From CAIODY01 sp046051225 (GTDB lineage: Bacteria > Bacteroidota > Bacteroidia > Chitinophagales > CAIODY01): a DNA stretch of 64,000 nt. Below are positions 52,918-62,684 of this stretch, piece after piece; the first letter of the stretch is position 1; the number at the start of each line of letters is the position of its first letter. Where the stretch lies: contig JBJOOR010000017.1 in the NCBI GenBank assembly GCA_046051225.1, positions 1 to 64,000 on the forward strand, given 5' to 3'. The position numbers and the translations under genes were made by a program. The notes below the pieces were generated by a model, which worked only from the letters and a program-made list of their open reading frames with translations, did not search any database and had not been told where the DNA came from.

Positions 52918-53737
52918 CGTGTATTCTTGAGGTTAATGTATCGGTTTGGGCTCGTAGTAATGAATTAACAACGTATACATGTTCTAACGATTGAAAATCG
53001 GTACTCAATTTTACTTTTATGTGATAAAAGTTGTAACCATTTTTTAATTCAAATTCATCAATAGTGCCTACCATTAAGTTAGCAGGATAAATCAAAGATT
53101 CACCACTAGTATAAACGGTATCGTTTTTTTTAATTTTTATATGTTTAGGTACATCGCCAATAGTAGTAGTAGTAGCATCATAGCCTTCCCACATCATACT
53201 TACAAAATTACTTTCTTTTACTCTTACGCTTACTTTTAATTTGCTATGCAATACCGAAATAATTAAAGCAAAATCATCTGATACATCTTTCACAATGCCC
53301 ACCACACCATGGTCGCAGATAACACCCATGTTTTTTCTGATGCCATTTTTAAACCCTTTATCAATAATAATGTAATTATTTAAATTATTAGTTTCATTAC
53401 TAATTACTTTAGCAGCAATGTATCTGTAAGCAGCTCGTTTATTGCTATCTACAATCATTTTACTCGAATCTTTTAACATCATAAACGAATAGGTTTGATT
53501 AGCTTTTAGCATTGCATTATCAGCAGCCAAGCTATCATTTACTCGTTTTAAATTTACATAAGATTTTATATTATGATAATAATTCAACACATTTCCCACT
53601 AACTGATTTGAACTATTAATATAGGCAGATTGATGAAAAGAACTTTCTTTTACTATCCACGAAATACTAATGATTTCGAGAAATAGAAAAAGAAAGAATT
53701 GAAAATACTTTAAAAAAAACTGGAATAAATTCCGCAT
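52910..53737 (-). CDS. mreC: Rod-shape-determining protein MreC, 275 aa
   Basis: One N-terminal transmembrane helix (about 10-26), a coiled coil (about 50-90, KRVNDSLAADNAMLKAN) and the periplasmic beta domain with IIIDKGFKNGIRKNMGVICD and GVVGIVKDVSDDFALII, the usual MreC core. It bridges cytoplasmic MreB filaments to periplasmic cell-wall synthesis. It follows mreB by about 20 bp. Confidence 0.92.
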   Translation of the reverse strand: MRNLFQFFLKYFQFFLFLFLEIISISWIVKESSFHQSAYINSSNQLVGNVLNYYHNIKSYVNLKRVNDSLAADNAMLKANQTYSFMMLKDSSKMIVDSNKRAAYRYIAAKVISNETNNLNNYIIIDKGFKNGIRKNMGVICDHGVVGIVKDVSDDFALIISVLHSKLKVSVRVKESNFVSMMWEGYDATTTTIGDVPKHIKIKKNDTVYTSGESLIYPANLMVGTIDEFELKNGYNFYHIKVKLSTDFQSLEHVYVVNSLLRAQTDTLTSRIHDE

Positions 53738-53759
53738 TAATAAAATTTCATTTTAACGA

Positions 53760-54782
53760 TTAGCTCATTAAAAAAGGATATTTATGAATATTTTTCAATG
53801 CTATGCCAGTACCTCTAACTACGGCTCTTAAAGGGTCATCGGCTACATGCACAGGAAGTTTTGTTTTGGCTGAAAGACGTTTATCCAAACCTCTTAACAA
53901 AGCGCCACCACCTGTTAAATACAAACCTGTACGATAAATATCAGATGCTAATTCGGGTGGTGTAGTTTCTAAAGCTTTTAAAATTGCTTCTTCAATTTTA
54001 GAAATTGATTTATCTAATGCTTGTGCAATTTCGCTATAATTTACAGTAATTTCTTTTGGAATCCCTGTCATCAAATCTCTACCGCTTACTCTAAAATCAT
54101 CAGGTGGATTTTCTAATTCAGTTAATGCCGAACCCACATTAATTTTAACTGATTCGGCTGTACGTTCACCAATTAAAATATTATGTGCTTTGCGCATGTA
54201 TTCAATAATATCAGCCGTAAATTCATCACCAGCCACACGAATACTTTGGTCGCATACAATACCTGCTAAAGCAATGATTGCAATATCGGTAGTACCACCA
54301 CCTATATCAATAATCATATTGCCCACAGGTTCTTCTACATCAATGCCAATGCCTATTGCAGCCGCCATTGGTTCATGAATTAAATATACTTCTTTGCCGC
54401 CAGCTTGTTCGGCACTATCTCTCACCGCACGTTTTTCAACTTCGGTAATAGCACTTGGTATGCAAATAACCATTTTCCAACTTGGTGTAAGCAATGGCCG
54501 TTTCGGATTAATTAATTTAATCATTTCACGAATCATACTTTCGGCAGCATTAAAATCGGCAATTACACCATCTCTTAATGGGCGAATTGTTTTTAAATCT
54601 TCGTGGGTTTTTTCGTGCATCATCATCGCACGTTTGCCTACTGCTATTACTTTTCCTGTAATTTTATTGATAGCAACAATAGAAGGTTCGTCAACCACCA
54701 CTTTATCGTTATGAATAATAAGAGTGTTGGCTGTGCCTAAATCTATTGCAATTTCTTGCGTTAAAAAGTTGAATAATGCCAT
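53760..54782 (-). CDS. mreB: Rod-shape-determining protein MreB, 340 aa
   Basis: Bacterial actin homolog that organises sidewall peptidoglycan synthesis. Actin-fold motifs are visible: IDLGTANTLIIHNDKVVVDE, PLRDGVIADFNAAESMI, VYLIHEPMAAAIGIGIDV, MIIDIGGGTTDIAII and YLTGGGALLRGLDKRL. Length is typical. First gene of an mreBCD operon; no PBP2 or RodA genes follow in view. Confidence 0.97.
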   Translation of the reverse strand: MALFNFLTQEIAIDLGTANTLIIHNDKVVVDEPSIVAINKITGKVIAVGKRAMMMHEKTHEDLKTIRPLRDGVIADFNAAESMIREMIKLINPKRPLLTPSWKMVICIPSAITEVEKRAVRDSAEQAGGKEVYLIHEPMAAAIGIGIDVEEPVGNMIIDIGGGTTDIAIIALAGIVCDQSIRVAGDEFTADIIEYMRKAHNILIGERTAESVKINVGSALTELENPPDDFRVSGRDLMTGIPKEITVNYSEIAQALDKSISKIEEAILKALETTPPELASDIYRTGLYLTGGGALLRGLDKRLSAKTKLPVHVADDPLRAVVRGTGIALKNIHKYPFLMS

Positions 54783-54906
54783 TTTTGGGCTATTTTTTTA
54801 TAGCTGCCAAAGTTCATGTTTTTATTCCATTTTTTTATTTGTTTGATAAGATATTTTTTCAAACATCTGTAATAAATATCTGCTTCAAAATAAGCACCTT
54901 TGCATT

Positions 54907-55959
54907 ATGAACGAAAAAAACAAACGTGATATACGTGAACTTACTTTAGATGATATTCAAAAAGCAATTGAAGCGATTAATGAAAAATCGTTTAGGGCTC
55001 AACAAATACATGATTGGCTTTGGTTGAAACAATGCCGTAGTATTGATGAAATGACAAATTTATCGAAAGATTTAAGAGCATTTTTAAAAGAAACATTTGA
55101 TTTTAAAGCTATTCAAACCGACCACATACAAGTTAGCACGGATGGTACAATGAAATTTAGATTTAAAACATTTGATAACCATTTTATTGAAGGCGTTTTA
55201 ATTCCAACTACTGATAGATTAACGGCTTGCATAAGTTCGCAAATAGGCTGTAGCCTTACTTGTAAGTTTTGTGCAACAGGAAAAATGGAAAGAGAAAGAA
55301 ATTTATCATTTGCCGAAATATTTGATCAAGTTGCCATCATTAATAAGAAAACGATGGATGAATACGGTAGAAGATTAACAAACATTGTGTACATGGGCAT
55401 GGGCGAACCGCTATTGAACTATAAAAATGTAATGAAATCAATTGAGCTAATTACATCGCCAAAAGCTTTAGGTATGAGCCCTACAAGGATTACTGTAAGT
55501 ACAGCAGGCATTGCCAAGCAAATAAAACAATTGGCTGACGAAAATGCAAAATTCAATCTTGCTTTATCGCTTCATGCGGCAGATAATCAAACCAGAAGCA
55601 AAATAATGCCGATTAATGATTCGAATAAAATTGAAGAATTAATGGAGGTATTGGATTACTATTATAAGAAAACAAAATTGCCTGTAACCTACGAGTACAT
55701 TTTGTTTGAAGATATTAATGATTCGGAAGAAGATGCTCAAAACTTAATTAAGCTTTGCCGCCGAGTGCCTTCAAAAGTTAATATTATTGAATACAATCCT
55801 GTGGCTGGAACTGGGTTTGAAAAACCTACCGATAAAAGATTTGATAGTTTTATTGAAATATTGGAAGAAAGCAGAATAAATGTTCGAGTTAGAAGAAGCC
55901 GTGGTAAAGACATTGACGCTGCTTGCGGACAATTAGCAAACAAGGGTGAAAAGAATTAA
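54907..55959 (+). CDS. rlmN: 23S rRNA (adenine-2503-C2)-methyltransferase RlmN, 350 aa
   Basis: Radical-SAM enzyme that methylates A2503 of 23S rRNA and A37 of some tRNAs. The cluster motif is CSLTCKFCATGKM (CxxxCxxC); YMGMGEPLLNY is the conserved GEP segment; the C-terminal cysteine region appears in IDAACGQL. Length is typical. Divergent from mreB. Confidence 0.96.
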   Translation: MNEKNKRDIRELTLDDIQKAIEAINEKSFRAQQIHDWLWLKQCRSIDEMTNLSKDLRAFLKETFDFKAIQTDHIQVSTDGTMKFRFKTFDNHFIEGVLIPTTDRLTACISSQIGCSLTCKFCATGKMERERNLSFAEIFDQVAIINKKTMDEYGRRLTNIVYMGMGEPLLNYKNVMKSIELITSPKALGMSPTRITVSTAGIAKQIKQLADENAKFNLALSLHAADNQTRSKIMPINDSNKIEELMEVLDYYYKKTKLPVTYEYILFEDINDSEEDAQNLIKLCRRVPSKVNIIEYNPVAGTGFEKPTDKRFDSFIEILEESRINVRVRRSRGKDIDAACGQLANKGEKN

Positions 55960-56072
55960 GTGTATTAAATTGTACAAGTTTTTTAATTTTTGTTAATTTT
56001 ATAAACTTAAAATATATGCATAGCTGCAATAGTTGATTATTTTTACATCGAAACAAAAAAACACTAAGTAAT

Positions 56073-56741
56073 ATGGCAATTGAAAGAATTAAAGTTTTAT
56101 TAGCAGATGACCATCAATTAATTTTAGATGGAATTAATTTGTTGATTAAAGACGCACCAGATATTGATGTGGTGGATGAAGCAAACCACGGCGAAGAAGT
56201 ATTGGATGTATTAAGCAGAAGGAAAATTGATGTGGTGTTGATGGATGTGAATATGCCTGTAAAAGATGGTATTGCTACTACTAAAGAAATTAAAGCTAAT
56301 TATCCTGATGTAAAAGTATTAGCCCTTTCAATGGTTAATGAAGGACCAATTATTACAAAAATGTTAGAAGCTGGTGCTTCGGGATATGTATTAAAAACTA
56401 CATCGAAAGACGAATTATTAAGTGCTTTAAGGAAGGTGGCAAGTGGCAGTAAATATTTCAGTAGTGATGTAAGTGAAACAATGATGAATGGTTTTGCGGC
56501 ATCTCGTGAAAAAATGAAAATGGCTCAACAAACGATGATGAAAGACCATTTAACACTTCGTGAAATTGAAATTATCAGATTAATTGTTGAAGGATATTCG
56601 AATGCTGAAATTGCTGAAAAATTAATTCGTAGCCCTCGAACAATTGATACACATAGAACAAATATTATGAAAAAAATTGAAGTTCACAATATTGCAGGCT
56701 TAATAAAATACGCCATGGCTAATGGTTTAATGGAATCGTAG
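56073..56741 (+). CDS. Response regulator with LuxR-type HTH (NarL/FixJ family), 222 aa
   Basis: Two-component response regulator. The receiver domain (residues 5-125) has the acidic pocket LLADDHQLI, phosphoacceptor aspartate in VLMDVNMPVKDG and KTTSKDELL with the conserved lysine. The DNA-binding domain (about 155-220) has LTLREIEIIRLIVEGYSNAE and the recognition helix RSPRTIDTHRTNIMKKI. No histidine kinase gene is adjacent. A bidirectional terminator follows at 56765-56799. Confidence 0.93.
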   Translation: MAIERIKVLLADDHQLILDGINLLIKDAPDIDVVDEANHGEEVLDVLSRRKIDVVLMDVNMPVKDGIATTKEIKANYPDVKVLALSMVNEGPIITKMLEAGASGYVLKTTSKDELLSALRKVASGSKYFSSDVSETMMNGFAASREKMKMAQQTMMKDHLTLREIEIIRLIVEGYSNAEIAEKLIRSPRTIDTHRTNIMKKIEVHNIAGLIKYAMANGLMES

Positions 56742-56764
56742 TATATTAAATTTTTGAAAAAAGT

Positions 56765-56799
56765 AAATGCCTCAATCATTCATTTGATTGAGGCATTTT
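56765..56799. terminator. Bidirectional terminator
   Basis: AAATGCCTCAATCA (56765-56778) pairs with TGATTGAGGCATTT (56786-56799) around a short loop, followed by T-rich bases. It separates the response regulator gene from the RCC1 gene. Confidence 0.85.
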
Positions 56800-56975
56800 A
56801 AGTTTTATTACTTACTGCATCCCTATTTATACGGATAAAAAAATACGTTGCAGATGAAGTATAATTACGATTTGTAAGTGAATAATTTATGCTTAAGTTG
56901 ATAGTAGTTTTGTGGAGTAATTTTTCTGAAAACACAACAAGGAAAAAAAACACAGAACACAAAACACACAACCCA

Positions 56976-59156
56976 ATGAGCACAAAAACAAGAAGAGCAT
57001 TTACCAATGCACTTAAAATTGCCAGTATCTTAATGCTACAACTTATTGTAGTAATTTATGTAACCAAAGCCAATCTTCAAACATCTGCTGGCTTCAGTCA
57101 TGCATTAATAATAAAAAACGGAAAAGTATATGCATGGGGCAATAATGATCATGGTCAGTTAGGCAATGGCACTAAAGTAAATAGTTTAATACCTGTTGAA
57201 GTAAAAAATTTAAATAATGTAGTATCTGTTAGTACAGGTTTATATTTTTCAATGGCTTTAACATCCGAAGGAAAAGTTTATAGTTGGGGTACAAATACTT
57301 TAGGACAATTGGGATTAACTGATATACAAATGGCTACTGAACCAGTTGAAATAACTTCATTATCTAATATAAAATATATTGCATCAGCTGGCGATCATGC
57401 ATTGGCTTTAACATCTAAAGGAAGTGTAATGGCTTGGGGAAGCAATGCAAATGGCGAACTAGGTGATGGCTCAACAATTAATCAATTTAAACCTATTGAA
57501 ATAAAAGGATTAGAAAAAATAGTAAAAGTAACAGCAGGCATTGGTAATTCATTTGCTTTAGATGCTAAAGGTAATGTATTTGCTTGGGGCAGTAATGAAC
57601 AAGGGCAATTAGGATTAGGAAATAATAATTCGCAATTAACACCAATAGTAGTTAGCGGATTAAAAAATATTATTCAAATTTCAGCAGGTAGATTTCATGC
57701 ATTAGCATTAGATAGTAAAGGAAAAGTTTATAGTTGGGGAAATAACGAAAAAGGACAACTCGGAATGGATAACGGAATGACAAATTCGTATTTGCCAATT
57801 GAAGTAAACGATTTACCAATTGTAAAAAATATTTCGTGTGGTGCCGATCATTGCACAGCCATCACAGGCGAAGGACAATTATATGTATGGGGTAGTAATG
57901 AATTATATGAATGCGGACAAACTAAACCCAATATTTTCAAACCATTTTTATTAAACGAATCTTCTAATTTTCTAAGTATTGCTTCGGGTAGCCATTTTAA
58001 TGTAGCTATTAAAAGCAATGGAATGGTGTATGTATGGGGTAATAATACTGACGGACAATTAACCACCAATTTTAAAGATGTAAAAAATAATATTGTTACC
58101 GTTCGTGGATTAAAAGAAACCGAAACTATATCAGCTTCATCAAAATTAATGCACACCTTATTGGTATCAGCCGATGGTAAAATTACATCTTCTGGAACAA
58201 ATGAATACGGCCAATTAGGCGAAAGCGACAATAATAAAACTGGAAGTATAGCCGATTTAAAAAATGTTGTTCAAGCATCTGCTGGCACTTATCATTCGGT
58301 GGCTGTAACGGGTAGTGGCAAAGTATATTGTTGGGGTGTAAACGGCTATGGGCAAGCAGGCGATACAGCATCATTACAAATTAATTATCCTTATTTAATA
58401 AAAAGTTTAGCCAATATTAAATATGTATCAGCTGGTGCAAATCATACATTAGCTTTAGCTACAGATGGAACTGTATATGCTTGGGGAAGCAATCGATATG
58501 GGCAATTGGGTACAGGCAATTATAAAGGAAGCAATAAACCTGTAAAAATAAAAGGATTAACAGATGTAGTAAAGATTGTAGCTGGCGAAAAACATAGTAT
58601 TGCTATAACATCTAATGGTAGCGTATATGCTTGGGGAGCAAATGATGTAGCACAATTAGGTATTGGAAGAGTAAAAAATGCATTAAATCCTACTAAACTT
58701 GAGTTAGCTGCAGTGATAGATATTGCTTCTGAATTTAATCATACATTAGCACTTACCGCCGATGGAGCTGTGTATTCATGGGGCTTTAACGATCAAGGGC
58801 AAATTGGCGATGGAACTATTACTAATAAATTTTATCCAACTGTAGTAAGCGGCATTGCTAATGTAAAATCAATTGCGGCAGGTGCAAATCATTCAATGGC
58901 TTTACTTGCAAATGGTGCATTTGTAGCTTGGGGAAATAACGAAAAAGGACAATTTGCCGATGGTACAAAACGCAGCTCAAGATTACCTATTCAAGAAAAC
59001 AATATCATGAAAATTGCTGCTATAAATGGTGGTTATAATACCAGTACATTACTTACCACCGAAGGTATTTTAACCACTGCTGGCGAAACAATTACAAGCG
59101 ATGATAAAAATACAGCTACCACTATGAATATACCGAAAGCTTATTCTAAAAAGTAA
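56976..59156 (+). CDS. RCC1-repeat protein, 13 repeats, 726 aa
   Basis: A short basic N-terminus (MSTKTRRAFTNALK; start at 56976 preferred over an upstream in-frame ATG) precedes one hydrophobic helix (IASILMLQLIVVIYV). Thirteen RCC1-type repeats follow, each with a VYAWGSNxxGQLG core about 50 residues apart; two repeats (around ELYECG and ITSSGTN) are degenerate. This is enough for about two seven-bladed propellers. Unlike most such proteins here it ends without a T9SS sorting domain, so it may stay membrane-anchored. Ligand unknown. Confidence 0.88.
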   Translation: MSTKTRRAFTNALKIASILMLQLIVVIYVTKANLQTSAGFSHALIIKNGKVYAWGNNDHGQLGNGTKVNSLIPVEVKNLNNVVSVSTGLYFSMALTSEGKVYSWGTNTLGQLGLTDIQMATEPVEITSLSNIKYIASAGDHALALTSKGSVMAWGSNANGELGDGSTINQFKPIEIKGLEKIVKVTAGIGNSFALDAKGNVFAWGSNEQGQLGLGNNNSQLTPIVVSGLKNIIQISAGRFHALALDSKGKVYSWGNNEKGQLGMDNGMTNSYLPIEVNDLPIVKNISCGADHCTAITGEGQLYVWGSNELYECGQTKPNIFKPFLLNESSNFLSIASGSHFNVAIKSNGMVYVWGNNTDGQLTTNFKDVKNNIVTVRGLKETETISASSKLMHTLLVSADGKITSSGTNEYGQLGESDNNKTGSIADLKNVVQASAGTYHSVAVTGSGKVYCWGVNGYGQAGDTASLQINYPYLIKSLANIKYVSAGANHTLALATDGTVYAWGSNRYGQLGTGNYKGSNKPVKIKGLTDVVKIVAGEKHSIAITSNGSVYAWGANDVAQLGIGRVKNALNPTKLELAAVIDIASEFNHTLALTADGAVYSWGFNDQGQIGDGTITNKFYPTVVSGIANVKSIAAGANHSMALLANGAFVAWGNNEKGQFADGTKRSSRLPIQENNIMKIAAINGGYNTSTLLTTEGILTTAGETITSDDKNTATTMNIPKAYSKK

Positions 59157-59202
59157 AATTTTACCCTGTAAATTAAGTTGTTCTTGTACAAAAAAACAGA
59201 AT

Positions 59203-60180
59203 TTATTTATACATCACTTCCTTTACTGCTTTCACAGTTTTTTCTACGCTTGGTAAAAACGCAGCTACCAAATTTGGTGCATAATGCATAGATGAATCTG
59301 CTGTCATTATTCTTCTTACTGGTGCATCTAAATAATCAAATGCATCACGTTGTAAATTAAAAGTAATTTCGGTAGCCACCGATCCAAATGGCCAAGCTTC
59401 TTCAACCACAACACATCTATTTGTTTTCTTTACCGATTCAATAATTGTAGCCATGTCTAAAGGGCGTATAGTACGCAAATCAATCACTTCAGCACTAATT
59501 CCTTCTTTAGCTAATTCTTCAGCAGCACCCAATGCAACCTTCATCATTTTATTAAATGATATTATAGTTACATCTGTTCCTTCACGTTTCACATCCGCTT
59601 TTCCTATCGGAATATAATATTCCTCTTCCGGTACTTCGCCCATATCGCCATACATCATTTCGCTTTCAAAAAAGCAAACAGGGTCGGCATCAACAATGGC
59701 AGATTTTAATAAACCTTTTGCATCATAAGGATTTGAAACGCTGATTACTTTTAGCCCTGGTACATTTGCCATCCAACTTTCAAAAGCTTGGCTATGTTGA
59801 GCGCCTAATTGCCCTGCACTACCCGATGGTCCACGAAAAACAATGGGACAACCAAATTGCCCTGCACTCATTGCCCGTGTTTTTGCTGCCGAATTAATAA
59901 TTTGATCAAAAGCCAATACTGCAAAATTCCAAGTCATAAATTCTACAATTGGTTTTACACCATTCATAGCTGCACCCACCGCAATAGCCGCAAAACCTAA
60001 TTCGGCAATGGGTGTATCAATAATTCTTTTAGCACCAAATTCATCTAACATGCCTTGGCTTACTTTGTATGCACCATTATATTGTGCCACTTCTTCGCCC
60101 ATTAAAAATACTTTAGGGTCTTTACGCATTTCTTCTTGCATGGCTTCACGTAAGGCTTGGCGAAAGGCTATTGTTCTCAT
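59203..60180 (-). CDS. pdhB: Pyruvate dehydrogenase E1 component, beta subunit, 325 aa
   Basis: Transketolase-like subunit that with the alpha subunit decarboxylates pyruvate on thiamine diphosphate. Motifs: FLMGEEVAQYNGAYKVSQGM, IIDTPIAELGFAAIAVGAAM (binding glutamate region), VFRGPSGSAGQLGAQHSQAFE and VIDLRTIRPLDMATI. Full length. The alpha and E2 genes are not adjacent, as is common in this phylum. Confidence 0.95.
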   Translation of the reverse strand: MRTIAFRQALREAMQEEMRKDPKVFLMGEEVAQYNGAYKVSQGMLDEFGAKRIIDTPIAELGFAAIAVGAAMNGVKPIVEFMTWNFAVLAFDQIINSAAKTRAMSAGQFGCPIVFRGPSGSAGQLGAQHSQAFESWMANVPGLKVISVSNPYDAKGLLKSAIVDADPVCFFESEMMYGDMGEVPEEEYYIPIGKADVKREGTDVTIISFNKMMKVALGAAEELAKEGISAEVIDLRTIRPLDMATIIESVKKTNRCVVVEEAWPFGSVATEITFNLQRDAFDYLDAPVRRIMTADSSMHYAPNLVAAFLPSVEKTVKAVKEVMYK

Positions 60181-60276
60181 TGTAGTATAAATATTTTTTT
60201 ATAAATTTATGGATTGCAAAAATAGAAGTATAAGGCGTAAATAATAACTTTTATGTATTGATTTTTAAGAATAGAA

Positions 60277-61338
60277 TTAGCTATTTTCTTTTTCAAATTC
60301 TTTCATTGTATTTGTTAATTTCTCTACACAATACAGCCCCATCGCATTATAAATTGAAGCTCTAAAAGCGCCAACGCTACGGTGTCCTATAATATTGATG
60401 ATATTTTGTTTTGCTGTAAAATCAATAAATGGTTGTTGATATTTTTCATCGCAATTAAATACTATATTCATTGGGCTACGATATTTTTTTTCAACCCAAT
60501 TATTAAAAATTTTACTTTCATCAATTGTTTTGTACATCAATTCGGCTTTTAATTTATTTTGAATAAATATTTTTTCAAGCGTTTGTTGTTTCATCCATCT
60601 TAGCATTAATAAACTTACATACACTGAATAAACAGATGGTGTGCTATAAATTGAATTGGCTTCTACATTTTTTTTAAAATTAAAAACCGAAGGGCAATTA
60701 TTATTAATTTTTTTAAGTAAATATTTTTTTATAAAAACGATGGTACTGCCTGCTGTGCCTGTGTTTTTATGCGTTGAGGCATAAACAAAATCAAACTGAT
60801 TGTAATCGATTGCTTTGCTTAGCAAACTGCTGCTCATATCGGCAAACAATGAAATTGCAGATTGTGGAATTTCATCAAATTGAGTTCCTTCAATTGTATT
60901 ATTATGTGTAATATGTAAAAATTCGGCTTGGTTATCTAGTTCTACAATGTTGGGAATGGTATTATAATTATTTAAATAACCTGATGCTATTACTTTTGCA
61001 TGGCTTACTAAATTAGTTTCGGCAATTATTTTTTTACTCCAATAGCCTGTATCAACAAATGCAGCATATTTTTTTTCAGTTAAAAAATTAAGTGGAATCA
61101 TTGCAAACAAATTGCTAGCACCACCTGGCAAATACAAAATTTCAAAATCATCATTTAGATTGCAAAGCTCTTTCAATAAAGCTTTTGCTTCGTTAATTAT
61201 AGCATCATAGGTTTTGTTTCTATGCGATATTTCTATAATGCTTTCTCCATTTTTATAATGCAACACAGCTTCGGCGGCTTGTTTCAATACTTCATTAGGT
61301 AGCATTGCTGGACCAGAATTAAAATTACAAACAGACAT
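60277..61338 (-). CDS. serC: Phosphoserine aminotransferase, 353 aa
   Basis: PLP enzyme of serine and pyridoxine biosynthesis. It opens with NFNSGPAMLPNEVLKQ, as expected; LYLPGGASNLFAMIPLNFL precedes the substrate region; the PLP lysine lies in ASTHKNTGTAGSTIV; FRASIYNAMGLYCVEKL closes the protein. Length is normal. TATCTTTG (reverse strand) lies upstream at 61356-61363. Confidence 0.94.
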   Translation of the reverse strand: MSVCNFNSGPAMLPNEVLKQAAEAVLHYKNGESIIEISHRNKTYDAIINEAKALLKELCNLNDDFEILYLPGGASNLFAMIPLNFLTEKKYAAFVDTGYWSKKIIAETNLVSHAKVIASGYLNNYNTIPNIVELDNQAEFLHITHNNTIEGTQFDEIPQSAISLFADMSSSLLSKAIDYNQFDFVYASTHKNTGTAGSTIVFIKKYLLKKINNNCPSVFNFKKNVEANSIYSTPSVYSVYVSLLMLRWMKQQTLEKIFIQNKLKAELMYKTIDESKIFNNWVEKKYRSPMNIVFNCDEKYQQPFIDFTAKQNIINIIGHRSVGAFRASIYNAMGLYCVEKLTNTMKEFEKENS

Positions 61339-61355
61339 TACTATAAATATTGAAA

Positions 61356-61363
61356 CAAAGATA
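61356..61363 (-). promoter_or_regulatory. Putative -7 box of serC
   Basis: Reverse-strand TATCTTTG, a full match to TAnnTTTG, 18 bp ahead of the serC start. Confidence 0.5.
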
Positions 61364-61462
61364 ACAGAATTGAAATAATGCTTACTGATTAAAATCGTTC
61401 CTATTTACACATTTTAAAATTAGGATGATGATAAGCTTTTCATAATTGGGGTTAAAACAAAA

Positions 61463-61494
61463 CACCCCATTTAAACAAAAGCTTAAACGGGGTG
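61463..61494 (-). terminator. Terminator downstream of the omega gene
   Basis: CACCCCATTTAA (61463-61474) pairs with TTAAACGGGGTG (61483-61494) with one mismatch; T-rich bases follow on the reverse strand and A-rich on the other. Likely bidirectional. Confidence 0.75.
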
Positions 61495-61517
61495 AAAAAA
61501 AACTGTAAAAAAAAATT

Positions 61518-61856
61518 TTATTGTTCTCTTGATGGATTGCGGCTATAAACCTTTCCATCCATATATTCTTGTGTAGCAAGAATTGTAGGATGTGGTAATT
61601 TTTCGTAATACTTACTGATTTCTATTTGTTCACGGTTTTCGTGAATTTCTTCTAAATTATCTGATGTACTAGCAAATTCGGCTAATTTATTGTGTAACTC
61701 TTCTCTTATAGTGCTGCTTAATTGATTAGCACGTTTCGAAATAATTACTACAGTTTCGTAAGCATTATTTGTTTTAGCTTTTAATGCATCCATGCTACGT
61801 GTTTCAACGCCTGGATTGCTTGGAACCATCTTCTTTGCTGGAGGTGTATTGCTCAT
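61518..61856 (-). CDS. rpoZ: RNA polymerase omega-like subunit (Rpb6 family), 112 aa
   Basis: Small subunit that aids RNA polymerase assembly. The N-terminal NPGVETRSMDALKAKTNNAYETVVIISKRANQL, cited by its parts, shows TRSMDALKAKT and AYETVVIISKRANQL, the omega/Rpb6 core; the C-terminal part (KYYEKLPHPTILATQEYM) is the Bacteroidota-type extension. Transcribed just after bamD with a 12-bp gap. Confidence 0.88.
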   Translation of the reverse strand: MSNTPPAKKMVPSNPGVETRSMDALKAKTNNAYETVVIISKRANQLSSTIREELHNKLAEFASTSDNLEEIHENREQIEISKYYEKLPHPTILATQEYMDGKVYSRNPSREQ

Positions 61857-61868
61857 ATATAAATATTA

Positions 61869-62684
61869 TTACTTGTTGGTTTTTAATTTTTCTAATTCGG
61901 CTCTTGAATTATCATAAATTTTTTGAGCATCCTTAGAATATTTTGAAGTGGCAAATTTATCAATAAAATCTGAATAATAGTTTATTGTTGTAGATAATCT
62001 TTCTGTTTTTTTTGCAGTAATGCTTTCTTTAGCAAAATCATAGCTAGCTTTTATCATTTGAAATGATAAATAATCGGCATTTTTTGAATCAGGAAAATCT
62101 TTTAATACGGCTTTGTAGGCTATAATTGATGCTTTAAAATTGCCAATATTATAATACAAATCGGCGGCTCGGGTGGCTTTTAGTTCTAACTTTTCTCGTA
62201 ATTTAGTTATATACTCGTTGGCTTTTTCTACTCGTGGATCTTCAGGATGATTATTGATAAATAATTGCAAGCCATTAATGCCTTTTGTAGTTTCGGTTTG
62301 GTCTAAATTTACTTCGGGCGATAGCAAGTAATAACAATAGGCACCCATGTATTCGCATTCAGTTGCATTTTCATAATTTGGAAAATTATCGCTAATGTAT
62401 TTAAAATGATAAGCCGCCATCATATAATCTTTGCTACCATAATGCGACCATGCGTAGTAATAATAAATCTGTTCGAAATTTTTTGTGCCTCGTAGGGTAG
62501 CCAATACTTCTTCGAATAAAGGTTGGGCTTTTTCAAACTCTTCTTTATTGTAAAATTCTTTGGCTTTGGTTAGTTTTAAATTCAAATCACCGCTTTTAAG
62601 CAGCTTTTGATAAGGGTCGCAGCTTGATAAAAGCATGGTACCTACTAAACCAATAATGGCGATATATATATACGATTTTTTCAT
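61869..62684 (-). CDS. bamD: Outer-membrane assembly lipoprotein BamD, 271 aa
   Basis: Lipoprotein of the BAM complex that folds outer-membrane proteins. Lipobox LLSSC (about residues 17-21), then CDPYQKLLKSGD, the typical Bacteroidota BamD start. Five tetratricopeptide-like helix pairs follow (KAKEFYNKEEFEKAQPLFEE, DYMMAAYHFKYISDNFPNYE and others). The only BAM gene in view. TACATTTG lies directly upstream at 62692-62699. Confidence 0.93.
   Translation of the reverse strand: MKKSYIYIAIIGLVGTMLLSSCDPYQKLLKSGDLNLKLTKAKEFYNKEEFEKAQPLFEEVLATLRGTKNFEQIYYYYAWSHYGSKDYMMAAYHFKYISDNFPNYENATECEYMGAYCYYLLSPEVNLDQTETTKGINGLQLFINNHPEDPRVEKANEYITKLREKLELKATRAADLYYNIGNFKASIIAYKAVLKDFPDSKNADYLSFQMIKASYDFAKESITAKKTERLSTTINYYSDFIDKFATSKYSKDAQKIYDNSRAELEKLKTNK

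Noticed and set aside
61382..61579. Reverse frame downstream of omega
   Set aside because: It overlaps the end of the omega gene and runs through its terminator.
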